The notes under the pieces were generated by a model. The model saw only the letters and a list, made by a program, of their open reading frames with translations. It was not told the DNA's origin and ran no database searches. A stretch of 64,000 nucleotides of DNA from Sorangium cellulosum. GTDB taxonomy: Bacteria > Myxococcota_A > Polyangia > Polyangiales > Polyangiaceae. The stretch covers positions 12,949,501 through 13,013,500 of the forward strand of contig NZ_CP012673.1 in NCBI RefSeq assembly GCF_002950945.1. The letters are read 5' to 3'. This document shows, piece after piece, positions 25,372-34,623 of this stretch (position 1 is its first letter; each line of letters begins with the position of its first letter). The position numbers and the translations under genes were made by a program.

Positions 25372-28300
25372 ATGCAAATGCGAAGGATGTGGCGGCGCCT
25401 TGCGCGGCTGTCGCTCGTGACAGCGCTGTCGTCCGCGGCAACGGCATGTGATGACGGGCAGAGCGGCGGCGGATCAGGGCAAGGGGGCACCGGGGGCGGT
25501 GGCGCTGGGGGAGCTGAGAGCGTGACGGGCTCCAGCGGCGGCGCCGGTGGCCCCGGCGGCGCCGGTGGCCATGGCGGCCACGGCGGTAGCGGCGGCGACG
25601 GGGGCAGCGGTGGCGCCGACGGCCATGGCGGTAGCGGCGCCGACGGGGGCAGCGGCGGCGGCGACGGGGGCAGCGGCGGCGCCGGCAGCAGTCAGGCGTG
25701 TGTGCCTTTCAGCACGACCTCCTGCTACACAGGGCCGAGCGGGACCGCGGGAATCGGCCAATGCGCGGCGGGGATCGCCACCTGCGCGGCCGACGGCGCG
25801 GGATTCGGCCCGTGCACGGGCGAGGTCACCCCGGCGACGGAGGCCTGCACGACGCCGGTCGACGAGGATTGTGACGGCACGGCCCCGCCCTGCGTGGGAG
25901 GGGAGCACGTCTGGAGCAGGCACTTCGGCCTCCACCCGTCGAGCCAGGCCGCGGACATCGTCATGCATCCGTCCGGATATACCCTGATCGTCGGCTCGAC
26001 GCGTCGAGGCGTCAGATCCGACGGCCCCGGGGGAACGTCCGTGCGCACGGACGATGACGACATCCTGTTCGCCAAGCTCCCTTCCGTCCGTTCGACCTCC
26101 GAGCGCAGCTGGGTGCGAAGCCTCGGCGGCTCAGCTGGCGAGAGCGCGACCGGCATCGCGCTGGATGACGAGGGAAACGCGCTCGTGGTCGGCATCTTCG
26201 ATGGCCACCTCGACCTGCCCGGCGACGCGGCGCCTCTGACGAGCAGCGGCGGAACGGACATCTTCGTCGCGAAGTTCGATCACGATGGACTTGCCGTGTG
26301 GGCCACGCAGCTCGGCGGCGCGGGCGACGATCACGTGTCGGCCGTCGCGATCGATGCCGACGGGAGCCCGGTGATCGCCGGCCACTTCGAGGGGACGACC
26401 CAGCTCGGCGGCGAGCCGCTCGTCAGCGCCGGCGGCGCGGACGCGTTCGTCGCGAAGCTCGACGGCGCGGGGGCTCCGGTATGGATCGCGCGCCTCGGCG
26501 GCGAGGGGGATCAGCGCGCGACGAGCGTCGCGTACGACGCGGCCGGCGACGTGCTCCTGGCAGGGCGCTTCGAGGGGGAGATGGAGCTCGATGGCGTTCC
26601 GCTGGCGAGCGCCGGCGGCGCAGACGCCTTCGTGGCGAGGCTCAGCGCGGCGGGCGACCCGCTCTGGATCCACCGGTTCGGCGACGCCGGCCATGACGAG
26701 GCCAGCGCCGTGACCGTCGACGGCGCGCACCGGGTGATCGTGACCGGCTCCTTCGAAGGCGCCGCGGACTTCGGCGGCGGTCCGCTGGTGAGCGCCGGCG
26801 GCGCGGACGCCTTCGTTGCGCAGTTCGACGCGGCGGGGCTCCCCCTCTACAGCTTCCGCCTCGGCGACGAGGGCGAGCAGGCCGGCCGCAGCCTCTCCGC
26901 CGGCCCGTCCGAAACCGTGGCGCTCGGCGGTCTGTTCCAGGGATCGATCGAGCTCGGCGATCAGGTGCTGACGAGCTCGGGCGTCAGAGACGTCTTCTGG
27001 GCGAAGCTCGACGCCGGAGGCCATCCGCTCCTTTTCGGGCGCGCAGGCGACGGCGGCGACCAGCGCCACGTGGAGGTCGCGAGCGCCACGTCCGGTGCCA
27101 TCGGCCTGGCTGGCTCCTACCAGGGCGAGATCGCGCTCGGCGGCAAGACCCTCATGAGCTCCGTGCAAACCGCGTATGTCGCCGAGCTCTTGGCCTCCGG
27201 GTCGCTCGATTACACCTGGCATTTCGAGGCGAGGGGCGAGCAACACGGGCGCGACGTCGCCGTCGACCCGAGCGGCAACGTGTTCATGCTCGGTGTCTTC
27301 GAGAGCAAAGCGCAGGTCGGCGACGTGCCGATCTCGAGAGCGAGCGAGTACAGCCGCGCGCTCCTGGTCAAGCTCGATCCTTCCGGCGAGCCCCTGTGGC
27401 ACGAGGTGCTTGAGGATCACGGCATCTACAGGGCGACGAACGCCATCGCCGCGGACGCGCTCGGGAACGTCATCCTGGCCGGGAGCATCCAGGGTGATGA
27501 CGCGATGCAGGTGGTGAAGCTCGACGCCGGGGGCACGCTGCTCTGGCGCAGGGACTTCTGGCACCTCCGCGGCGTCGCGGGGCTCGACGTGCTCGCCGAT
27601 CCTGCCGGGGACATCGTCGTCCTGGGCAGAACGGCGGCAGCGGAGCTCGACTTCGGAGACGGCCCTGTCCGGATCGGCGGCACGGCTGACTCCCCGACGG
27701 ACTTCCTGCTCAAGCTGAGCGGCGACGGCGAGGTGCTCTGGGTCAAGGGGGTCGACGATGACGGCCCTTCCCGCGATACGAGGATCGGGGTCGACGCGGC
27801 CGGCAACGTGGCCGTGACGTGGATGAAGGTCAATCGGGAGCCTGACCTCACCGAGCCGATCATCGATCCGGGCGACAGCGAGCTCGTCGTGACGAAGCTC
27901 GACCCGACGGGCAACGAGCTCTGGAGGCGGCACATCGGCACCAGCGAGGACTACGATTTTATCCGCCCCCTCGTCGCCACCGTCGATGAGGCGGGCAGCA
28001 TGCTCGTCTATGCGGCTCTCTCCGGGCAGTTCGATTTCGGCGGAGGTCCGTTCTCGGGGGAGAGCGCGTTGATCAAGCTCGACGCCGATGGCCAGCTCCT
28101 CTGGGGCATCTCGCCCTCGGCCGAAGGGCTGACCTCGATGGCGCCGGTCGGATACGACGGGCTGCTCTTCGCCGGCCGTAGCGGGAGCGGCCTCAGGGTG
28201 GTCGAGCTCGACGGCGCGGGCACGGAGCGCTGGAGCAAGGACCTGGATTTCGTCGGGCCCCCCCTCACCCGGGCGTCGATCAACGCCGTGGCCTGGGACG

Positions 28301-28413
28301 GCGCGGGGGGTGTCCTGCTGGCGGGCGACTTCCAGCACAAGATCGATTTCGGCGGCAGCGCCCTGTACCGCGCCGGGGTGAACACGATGTTCGTCGCGAA
28401 GCTCGCGCGGTGA
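25372..28413 (+). CDS. Large beta-propeller (SBBP-type) repeat lipoprotein with MopE-like Cys segment
   Basis: About 1013 residues from ATG 25372 (GGAG nearby; an in-frame ATG at 25327 is also possible). Signal peptide with lipobox ATAC, then a long Gly-rich spacer (GGxGGxGG units), a Cys-rich segment (CVPFSTTSCYTG ... CTTPVDEDCDGTAPPC) resembling the MopE/putative metal-binding motif common in deltaproteobacterial surface proteins, and a series of about 15 repeats of 40-60 residues with the SBBP-like core SAGGADAFVAKLDAAG / SSGGTDIFVAKFDHDG. These fold as beta-propellers on the cell surface. Myxobacteria have many; a role in adhesion or scaffolds is assumed, not shown. DNA identity between repeats is high around 26400-26900, allowing recombination. 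Confidence 0.88.
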   Translation: MQMRRMWRRLARLSLVTALSSAATACDDGQSGGGSGQGGTGGGGAGGAESVTGSSGGAGGPGGAGGHGGHGGSGGDGGSGGADGHGGSGADGGSGGGDGGSGGAGSSQACVPFSTTSCYTGPSGTAGIGQCAAGIATCAADGAGFGPCTGEVTPATEACTTPVDEDCDGTAPPCVGGEHVWSRHFGLHPSSQAADIVMHPSGYTLIVGSTRRGVRSDGPGGTSVRTDDDDILFAKLPSVRSTSERSWVRSLGGSAGESATGIALDDEGNALVVGIFDGHLDLPGDAAPLTSSGGTDIFVAKFDHDGLAVWATQLGGAGDDHVSAVAIDADGSPVIAGHFEGTTQLGGEPLVSAGGADAFVAKLDGAGAPVWIARLGGEGDQRATSVAYDAAGDVLLAGRFEGEMELDGVPLASAGGADAFVARLSAAGDPLWIHRFGDAGHDEASAVTVDGAHRVIVTGSFEGAADFGGGPLVSAGGADAFVAQFDAAGLPLYSFRLGDEGEQAGRSLSAGPSETVALGGLFQGSIELGDQVLTSSGVRDVFWAKLDAGGHPLLFGRAGDGGDQRHVEVASATSGAIGLAGSYQGEIALGGKTLMSSVQTAYVAELLASGSLDYTWHFEARGEQHGRDVAVDPSGNVFMLGVFESKAQVGDVPISRASEYSRALLVKLDPSGEPLWHEVLEDHGIYRATNAIAADALGNVILAGSIQGDDAMQVVKLDAGGTLLWRRDFWHLRGVAGLDVLADPAGDIVVLGRTAAAELDFGDGPVRIGGTADSPTDFLLKLSGDGEVLWVKGVDDDGPSRDTRIGVDAAGNVAVTWMKVNREPDLTEPIIDPGDSELVVTKLDPTGNELWRRHIGTSEDYDFIRPLVATVDEAGSMLVYAALSGQFDFGGGPFSGESALIKLDADGQLLWGISPSAEGLTSMAPVGYDGLLFAGRSGSGLRVVELDGAGTERWSKDLDFVGPPLTRASINAVAWDGAGGVLLAGDFQHKIDFGGSALYRAGVNTMFVAKLAR

Positions 28414-28527
28414 GCGGAAGGTGCTGTCAGAGCTCACGAGGGAATGCGTGTCGCCCCGATGGGGCTACGCTGCCGCTCCGGAGCGGCGGAGCTCGGGCCG
28501 TGTGACCACGGCGCCTGGAGGTGCATC

Positions 28528-29133
28528 TCACCGCGGCTTCAGCACGACAAACAGCGCGCGCGGCAGCGGGTCCAGGGAGCCCTGATAGACCGTCTCGTGC
28601 ACGGAGAGGACCTCGAAGTACTCCCCGAACACCTCGCGGATATCCCCCGGCGTGAACCGGTACGGCCCCCCGTCCCGCGGCTCGAGCACGCTGAAGCACT
28701 TGAGGAAGAACAACCCTCCGGGCGCGACCAGCCGCCCCAGCGTGCGCGCATAATCACCCCTCCGCTCGGGCGGGAGGCAGTGGAAACAGCCGCGGTCGAA
28801 GACCACGTCGAACCGCTCGGCGAGCCGGCTGTCCAGGATGTCGTCCTGCACGAACCGCACAGAGGCGCCGCGCTCCGCCGCCAGCGCGGCCGCCTTCTCG
28901 ACGGCGGCCTGCGAGAGATCGCTGCCGGTGACGTCGAACCCGCGGCCGGCCAGGGCGATCGCCTGCGTGCCGGGGCCGGCGCCGAGGTCGAGCGCCCGCC
29001 CGGACGCGACCTGCCACCGCTCGAGCGCCTGCTCGAGATCGGCGTCCAGGGGCTCATGGTACCAGGGCAGGCTCTCGCTCGGGGTGGTCCGATACAGCTC
29101 TTGCCAGTCCGGGAAGATCCGCTCTCCGCTCAT
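28528..29133 (-). CDS. Class I SAM-dependent methyltransferase
   Basis: A 201-residue Rossmann-fold methyltransferase. Motif I LDLGAGPGTQAIALA binds SAM, GSDLS is the acidic loop after beta-2, and FDVVFDRGCFHCLPPERR with LVAPGGLFFLKCF covers motifs II-III. The sequence WYHEPLDADLEQAL near the start and FDRGCFHCLP resemble TPMT/TehB-like thiol or small-molecule methyltransferases. ATG 29133 is preceded by GAGAGG, spacing about 6; the open frame to 29358 is not conserved. It is divergently transcribed from the flavoprotein gene downstream on the plus strand, sharing a 230-bp space. Substrate unknown; tellurite or thiol methylation is possible. Confidence 0.85.
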   Translation of the reverse strand: MSGERIFPDWQELYRTTPSESLPWYHEPLDADLEQALERWQVASGRALDLGAGPGTQAIALAGRGFDVTGSDLSQAAVEKAAALAAERGASVRFVQDDILDSRLAERFDVVFDRGCFHCLPPERRGDYARTLGRLVAPGGLFFLKCFSVLEPRDGGPYRFTPGDIREVFGEYFEVLSVHETVYQGSLDPLPRALFVVLKPR

Positions 29134-29363
29134 GTCATCCTCTCCCGTCTCTCCTATCCCTTGCCGGAACGGCGCCCTCGGATCACCCCCTCCGTGATGC
29201 CGCCGCGCCGTCGCGGCGCGCGTCCACGGTACACGCCCGCCCCGGCGAGCGGGAGCCCGACCTCTGCGGAGCACGCCTCCGACGGCGCTCGGCCCCCGCG
29301 TTCTCGTGTAGGCTCCGGCGCGGATCGCAGGGACGTCCACGGGAACGGCGGAGGGCAAGGGCG

Positions 29364-31625
29364 GTGAGGATCACGTGTGTGGGCGGCGGACCGGCGGGCC
29401 TCTACTTCGCGCTCCTGGCGAAGCAGCGGGACCCCCGGCGCGAGATCGTCGTCGTGGAGCGGAACCGGCCCGACGACACCTTCGGCTTCGGGGTCGTGTT
29501 CTCCGACGCGACGCTCGATCACCTCGCCGACGCCGATCGCCCGACCTACGACGCGATCCGCGCGAGCCTCGCCCACTGGAACGAGCTCCACACGCACTTC
29601 GGCGGGCGTGTGCTCGTCTCGACGGGGCACGGCTTCAGCGGCCTGTCGCGGCAGCGGCTGCTCGCGATCCTCCAGGGCCGCGCGCGGGAGCTCGGCGTCG
29701 TGCTCCGCTTCGAGGAGGAGGTGACCGACGTGGACGCCCTCGTCGCCGCGAGCGACCTCGTGGTCGCGGCCGACGGGGTGAACAGCCGGATCCGCGAGCG
29801 GTACGAAGGCCGGTTCGCGCCGCGCATCGACGTGCGCCCGAACCGCTTCGTGTGGCTCGGCACGACGTTCCCCTTCGAGGCGTTCACCTTCTACTTCGAG
29901 CAGAACCGCCACGGCCTCTTCCGGGTGCACGCGTACCGGTACGAGCCGGAGCGCTCCACGTTCATCGTCGAGTGCCGCGAAGAGACCTTCCGGCGCGCGG
30001 GCCTGGATCGCGCGGACGAGGACGGCACCATCGCGTACTTCGAGGAGCTGTTCGCGGACAAGCTCCGGGGCCACCGGCTGCTCAAGAACCGGAGCGTCTG
30101 GCGGAGCTTCCCGACGGTGCACAACGAGCGCTGGAGCCACGGCAACGTGGTGCTGCTCGGGGACGCCGCGCACACCGCGCACTTCTCGATCGGCTCGGGC
30201 ACGAAGCTCGCGCTGGAGGACGCGATCGCGCTGTCCGAGAGCCTCGGCCGGCACGCGGGCGTGCCCGAGGCGCTCGCCGCCTACGAGGCCGAGCGCAAGC
30301 CGAAGGTGCTCGCGTTCCAGCGGGCCGCGCAGGTGAGCCTCCTGTGGTTCGAGAACACCGAGCGCTACATGGCGCTCGATCCGGTGGAGTTCACGTTCAG
30401 CCTGCTCACGCGGAGCCTGCGCGTGACGCACGAGGGCCTGAAGGCGCGCGATCCGGCGTTCGTGCGCGAGGTCGACGCGCACGTGGCCCGCAAGGCCGAG
30501 GCGCAGTCGGGCGCGCGCGTCGTGGCCGAAGGCGCCGCCCCGCCGCCGCCGATGTTCACGCCCTTCCGGCTGCGGTCTCTGGTGCTGGAGAACCGCGTCG
30601 TGGTGTCGCCCATGTGCCAGTACTCGGCGGAGGACGGGCGGATCGACGACTGGCACCTCGTGCACCTCGGCAGCCGCGCGCTCGGCGGCGCGGGGCTCGT
30701 GATGACGGAGATGACCGACGTGAGCGCCGAGGCGCGCATCACGCCCGGCTGCGCGGGGCTCTACCGGCCCGACCACGCGGCCGCGTGGCGGCGCGTGGTC
30801 GACTTCGTGCACGCGCGCTCCCGGGCCAAGATCGGCGTCCAGCTGGCCCACGCGGGGCGCAAGGGCGCGACGAAGCGGATGTGGGAGGGGATGGACCAGC
30901 CGCTCGAGCGCGGCGCCTGGCCCTTGCTCAGCGCCTCGGCCGTCCCGTACCTCCCCGGGAGCCAGGTCCCGCGGGCGATGGATCGCGCGGACATGGACCA
31001 GGTGACGGCGGACTTCGTGCAGGCCGCGCGGTGGGCGGACGAGGCCGGGTTCGACCTGCTCGAGCTGCACTGCGCGCACGGCTACCTGCTCGCGAGCTTC
31101 ATCTCGCCGCTCACGAACCGGCGCACGGACGAGTACGGCGGCGCGATCGAGGGCCGGATGTGTTACCCGCTCGAGGTGTTCGACGCGGTGCGGGCGGCGT
31201 GGCCGGCGGACAAACCGATGAGCGTCCGCGTTTCGGCGACGGACTGGGCGCCGGGCGGGCTCACGACGGACGACCTCGTCGCGCTCGCCGTGATGTTCCG
31301 GGAGCACGGCGCCGACATCCTCGATGTCTCGGCGGGGCAGACCGACCCTTCCGGCAAGCCCGTCTACGGCCGGCTGTTCCAGACGCCGCTCTCCGAGCTC
31401 GTGCGGCTCGAGGCGAAGGTGCCCACGATCGCGGTGGGCAACATCCAGAGCTACGCGGACGTGAACAGCATCATCGCCGCCGGCCGGGCGGACCTGTGCG
31501 CGCTCGCGCGGGCGCACCTCTTCGACCCGTACTGGACGCGGCACGCCGCGGCGGAGCAGGGCTTCGACATGGAGTGGCCGCCCCAGTACCGGTCGGTCGA
31601 GCGATACACCCTGCGCATGCGGTGA
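29364..31625 (+). CDS. Bifunctional FAD monooxygenase / old-yellow-enzyme fusion (salicylyl-CoA 5-hydroxylase type)
   Basis: A 753-residue fusion. Residues 1-390 are an aromatic-ring FAD monooxygenase: dinucleotide motif GGGPAGLYFALLAK at 7-20, the DG motif ADGVNSR, and GDAAHTAHFSIGSGTKLALEDA (FAD ribityl motif). Residues 390-753 are an NADH:flavin oxidoreductase/OYE barrel: FTPFRLRSLVLENRVVVSPM, HLGSRALGGAGLVMTE, LAHAGRKG, and LELHCAHGYL with the catalytic His pair. The architecture equals bifunctional salicylyl-CoA 5-hydroxylase/oxidoreductases of aromatic catabolism, cytoplasmic. GTG 29364 is preceded by GGAGGGCAAGG. No CoA ligase or ring-cleavage gene is immediately adjacent, so the substrate (salicylyl-CoA or another aryl-CoA) is inferred from domain order. 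Confidence 0.9.
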   Translation: MRITCVGGGPAGLYFALLAKQRDPRREIVVVERNRPDDTFGFGVVFSDATLDHLADADRPTYDAIRASLAHWNELHTHFGGRVLVSTGHGFSGLSRQRLLAILQGRARELGVVLRFEEEVTDVDALVAASDLVVAADGVNSRIRERYEGRFAPRIDVRPNRFVWLGTTFPFEAFTFYFEQNRHGLFRVHAYRYEPERSTFIVECREETFRRAGLDRADEDGTIAYFEELFADKLRGHRLLKNRSVWRSFPTVHNERWSHGNVVLLGDAAHTAHFSIGSGTKLALEDAIALSESLGRHAGVPEALAAYEAERKPKVLAFQRAAQVSLLWFENTERYMALDPVEFTFSLLTRSLRVTHEGLKARDPAFVREVDAHVARKAEAQSGARVVAEGAAPPPPMFTPFRLRSLVLENRVVVSPMCQYSAEDGRIDDWHLVHLGSRALGGAGLVMTEMTDVSAEARITPGCAGLYRPDHAAAWRRVVDFVHARSRAKIGVQLAHAGRKGATKRMWEGMDQPLERGAWPLLSASAVPYLPGSQVPRAMDRADMDQVTADFVQAARWADEAGFDLLELHCAHGYLLASFISPLTNRRTDEYGGAIEGRMCYPLEVFDAVRAAWPADKPMSVRVSATDWAPGGLTTDDLVALAVMFREHGADILDVSAGQTDPSGKPVYGRLFQTPLSELVRLEAKVPTIAVGNIQSYADVNSIIAAGRADLCALARAHLFDPYWTRHAAAEQGFDMEWPPQYRSVERYTLRMR

Positions 31626-31719
31626 CCCGCCCCGGCGAGGCCTCCGGACCGGGCCGCGCCGGCCGACACGACGACGCGCCGACGCCGCGGCGCCGGCGAA
31701 AAAAAGTGGAGGCCGGGCC

Positions 31720-31750
31720 TTGATCCTCACGCTACGTGAGGACCTAGCCT
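31720..31750 (+). promoter_or_regulatory. MerR-type promoter/operator with 19-bp spacer
   Basis: TTGATC (31720-31725) and TAGCCT (31745-31750) are spaced by 19 bp, the over-long spacing typical of MerR-controlled promoters. The spacer contains a perfect dyad, CCTCACG (31725-31731) CTA CGTGAGG (31735-31741), close to the operator consensus of TipAS/MerR drug-response regulators. It lies 47-77 bp before the MerR-family gene, so the regulator very probably activates its own promoter. Confidence 0.85.
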
Positions 31751-31796
31751 CCGGGGCATGGACGTCCTCCCCCGCCCTGGAACCAGGGGAAGCACC

Positions 31797-32519
31797 ATGC
31801 GTTCAGCACCGTTGAAAGTCGGCGACCTCGCCAGGCAGACCGGCCTCTCCGTCCGTACGCTCCACTATTACGAGGAGATCGGGCTGCTGTCCCCGTCGCA
31901 TCGCACCGCGTCGGGGCACCGGATGTACTCGGCAGGCGACGTCGCCCGGCTCCAGCAGATCAAGTCGTTGCGCGAGCTCGGCTTCAACCTGGAGCAGATC
32001 AGCGGGTGTCTGGACAAGGAGGGTTTCTCTCCGCTCCAGACCATCGAGCTGCACCTGTCGCGGCTGCGCGAGCAGATCGCGCTGGAGCAGAAGCTCTGCG
32101 CGCGGCTAGAGGGGCTGGCCGGTGTGCTCCGGGCGGGGGAGGACGTCTCTGTGGAGCAGCTCCTTCAGACCATCGAGGTGATGACCATGATCGAGAAGTA
32201 CTACACCCCAGAGCAGCTCGCGGAGCTCAAGCAGCGCGCGGACGCGCTCGGACCGGAGAAGATGCGCGAGGCGGAGAACGCCTGGAAGACGATCTACGAT
32301 GACATGCGGACGGAGATGCAGAAGGGCTCCGATCCGAAGAGCGAGCCGGTGCAGCAGATCGTGAGGCGCATGCGGGAGCTCATCGACGCGTTCACGGGGA
32401 AGAACCCCGGGATCGAGAGATCGTTGAACAGGATGTACCAGGAGGAGCCGTCGATGAAGAACCAGCACGGCGTCGATCCGGCGTTGCACGAGTTCATCGG
32501 GAAGGCGATGAGCCAGTAG
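31797..32519 (+). CDS. MerR-family regulator with TipAS-like C-terminal domain
   Basis: A 240-residue regulator. ATG 31797 follows AGGGGA; an in-frame ATG at 31758 is less likely because it would leave only eight bases after the promoter's -10 element. The N-terminal winged HTH is unmistakable: KVGDLARQTGLSVRTLHYYEEIGLLSPSHRTASGHRMYSAGDV, split here as SVRTLHYYEEIGLLSP and SGHRMYSAGDVARLQQI. A dimerising coiled coil (LHLSRLREQIALEQKL) follows, and the C-terminal helical domain (YYTPEQLAELKQRADALG, residues 135-235) is TipAS-like, a domain that in TipA binds thiopeptides and in relatives binds other drugs. No resistance gene follows on the same strand, so the only visible target is its own promoter. 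Confidence 0.92.
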   Translation: MRSAPLKVGDLARQTGLSVRTLHYYEEIGLLSPSHRTASGHRMYSAGDVARLQQIKSLRELGFNLEQISGCLDKEGFSPLQTIELHLSRLREQIALEQKLCARLEGLAGVLRAGEDVSVEQLLQTIEVMTMIEKYYTPEQLAELKQRADALGPEKMREAENAWKTIYDDMRTEMQKGSDPKSEPVQQIVRRMRELIDAFTGKNPGIERSLNRMYQEEPSMKNQHGVDPALHEFIGKAMSQ

Positions 32520-32535
32520 CCAGCGCCTCTCGGGT

Positions 32536-33390
32536 TCAGGCGTGGGCCGCTCGCTGCTCGAGGCTCTCCCGGGCGGCGAAGCCCACGTCCCGCACCGACC
32601 AGGGCGCTCCGGTGAGCAGGTCGAGGGCCAGGTAGTGAGGGAACGCGAAGATGCGGCCTCGCTGCAGCAGGACCTTCGCCAGCTCGGCGACGGCCAGGCA
32701 CGAGGTGAGGTTGACCACCGGGGCGAGCGTCACGATGGGCGCCGACAGATCCCGCATCCGCTCCCCCATCTCCCTGGTGAAGCCCTTCGTATGCAGCAAG
32801 AACTCCCGCTGGAAGCGATCGACCTGTCGGGCCACGTCGTCCGTCATCGGGCGGCCAGCCGAGGGGGCGCCGATCGTCTTTTCGTAGTCGGGGCCGTCGG
32901 GCATGACGACGGTGACGAAGCACTTCCACCCGAAGGGACCGGTGACGATCGCCGGAATGCCTTCGACACGCGCTGCTCGTGTGGCGCGCACGACCGTCGA
33001 GAGGTTGTCGGCGGCCACCACGAGCACGTCGAGACCACCGAAGGCTCGGCGCATCGCCTCCTCGTCGCGCAGGCGCTCGACGTGCGCCCTCGCGGACACC
33101 GCCGGGGCATGCTGGGCCAGGGCGGCTCCAGCCACTTCGGCCTTCGGCATGCCGAGGGTCGCGGTGGTGGCCAGGATCTGCCGGTTGAGGTTGGATGTTT
33201 CGTACCGGTCGTCGTCGTAGAGGACGATCTCGCCGCATCCCATCTTGGCCATCAGCACCGCGCTCATGCCGCCGACGCCGCCGGCGCCGAGCAATCCGAT
33301 GCGCGAACGTCGGAGCTTTTCTTGCTCGGCGGCCGAGAGGACCCCGAGGTTGCGTGCCACCATTTCTTCGTACGATATGTCCATCGACAT
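32536..33390 (-). CDS. ThiF/HesA/MoeB-type E1-like adenylating enzyme
   Basis: A 284-residue E1-superfamily enzyme. Nucleotide loop GLLGAGGVGG at residues 33-42, then LYDDDRYETSNLNRQILA, the family signature with catalytic Arg/Asp residues, and VVAADN in the crossover region. The MoeB-type CxxC zinc pairs and a rhodanese domain are absent. In other pathways such enzymes adenylate a carboxyl terminus (sulfur-carrier proteins, or the microcin C peptide in the case of MccB). It is the last gene of the aminohydroxybenzoate operon, 18 bp after the ligase; a purine-rich ribosome site (GAAGGAAGG) lies in the gap. Its partner protein is not visible in the window: no ThiS/MoaD-like or short peptide gene adjoins it. 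Role in product maturation is inferred. Confidence 0.86.
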   Translation of the reverse strand: MSMDISYEEMVARNLGVLSAAEQEKLRRSRIGLLGAGGVGGMSAVLMAKMGCGEIVLYDDDRYETSNLNRQILATTATLGMPKAEVAGAALAQHAPAVSARAHVERLRDEEAMRRAFGGLDVLVVAADNLSTVVRATRAARVEGIPAIVTGPFGWKCFVTVVMPDGPDYEKTIGAPSAGRPMTDDVARQVDRFQREFLLHTKGFTREMGERMRDLSAPIVTLAPVVNLTSCLAVAELAKVLLQRGRIFAFPHYLALDLLTGAPWSVRDVGFAARESLEQRAAHA

Positions 33391-33408
33391 TCTGTGCGTT
33401 TCCTTCCT

Positions 33409-34623
33409 TCAGTGGCAGTACTTGGGCTTCTGCACCAGCTCGGTCGCCGACAGCGACGCCATGTCCACGAGCGAGCCTGGGCGGACCGAAAGGAGCTCGA
33501 CGTCCACGCCGAGGCGCTGCTCTAGCCAGCGCTCGGCCGCCGGATCGGGGGCCTCCGACTCCAGGCGGATGACCAGCCGCTCGTCCGTACGCACACAGCG
33601 GAAGAACGGCGACGTGCCCCGCTCCAGGGCGAGCTCGTACATGGCTTCTTTGACGCTCGTGTGGAGGAGCCGGAGCTTTCCGTCCTTCCCGCTCCGGGAA
33701 GCGAAGTCGTAATGTTCCCCTCGGCGGCCGAGGATCTCGAGCACCGCGTGAGCGTCGCCACACCCACAGGTCTCCGCGGGGTTCAACGTCGCCCAGTCTT
33801 CGGTATCGTATTTCAGGAGCGGCAGGGCCTCCTTGCGCAAGGTGGTGAGGACCAACGTCCCCGGCCTCCCGTCCCGTCGCGCCGATCGAGCGGGCTCGTC
33901 GACCACGGTCGCTCGGAAGAACGGCTCGGCGAGGTGCAAGCTCCCCCGGCCACACGAATAGGCGACGTTGCCTGCCTCCGTGGACCCGTAGAATTGATGG
34001 ACCGGTGCTCCCCAGAGCGACTCGATGTACCGCCGCATCGCCGGCCCGAGCACCTCGCCGGCCGTGCAGACGGCGCGGAGGGTCCGGAAGTGTTTTCCCG
34101 GCTCGTACCCCTGCCAGCGGGCGAAATGCGCGAGCCGGACGGCCTCGAAGGGCAAGCAGGTGAGCACGGTGACGCCCAGCTGCTCCACGAGCCGCAGCAC
34201 CCGTGCCGGTGGGCTGATGGCGCTGTAGCTGCTCGCCGCCACGACGGCTGCTCCCCTCGCCTGGGCGGCGCGGTGGAACAGGTGAGCGGGAACCGAGATC
34301 GCGTACGGGAAACGAACCAGGACGAGGTCCCCCCCGCCGAGGTCGAACGGCGTCAGGAGGATCTCTTCGACGTAGGCCTCGAGATCCTCGCGCGTGAGCG
34401 GGCTCGCGATCGGGACGCCCGTGGTTCCGAACGACTCGTGGTACTGGTGCACGTGCTCCTTTGGAACGCAGAGCAGGCCCCACGGGTAGTTGCGTCGCAG
34501 GTCGTCCTTGGTCAGGACGATCGGCAGGCGCTCGAGGTCTTCGGCCGACGCGAAGTGAGCCGACAGCTTGCCGCGGTGTTCGAGGTACGCCGCGATCGAC
34601 GACGCCTTCCGTTCGGCGCTCAC
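33409..34623 (-). CDS. PaaK-like acyl-adenylate-forming ligase
   Basis: A 404-residue member of the phenylacetate-CoA-ligase-like AMP-forming family. The P-loop-like motif is YHESFGTTGVP, the aromatic motif FYGSTEAGN occurs mid-protein, and KYDTEDWATL with ILGRRGEH and the C-terminal subdomain complete the fold; the length is close to PaaK (about 430). It should activate an aryl acid as the adenylate. Start is GTG 34623, overlapping the TGA of the amidohydrolase gene by 4 bp (GTGA), so the two are co-translated. In benzoxazole pathways (for example nataxazole) a ligase of this kind joins with an amidohydrolase-like cyclase, which is exactly the neighbour here. Substrate by context: 3-amino-4-hydroxybenzoate. 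Confidence 0.88.
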   Translation of the reverse strand: MSAERKASSIAAYLEHRGKLSAHFASAEDLERLPIVLTKDDLRRNYPWGLLCVPKEHVHQYHESFGTTGVPIASPLTREDLEAYVEEILLTPFDLGGGDLVLVRFPYAISVPAHLFHRAAQARGAAVVAASSYSAISPPARVLRLVEQLGVTVLTCLPFEAVRLAHFARWQGYEPGKHFRTLRAVCTAGEVLGPAMRRYIESLWGAPVHQFYGSTEAGNVAYSCGRGSLHLAEPFFRATVVDEPARSARRDGRPGTLVLTTLRKEALPLLKYDTEDWATLNPAETCGCGDAHAVLEILGRRGEHYDFASRSGKDGKLRLLHTSVKEAMYELALERGTSPFFRCVRTDERLVIRLESEAPDPAAERWLEQRLGVDVELLSVRPGSLVDMASLSATELVQKPKYCH

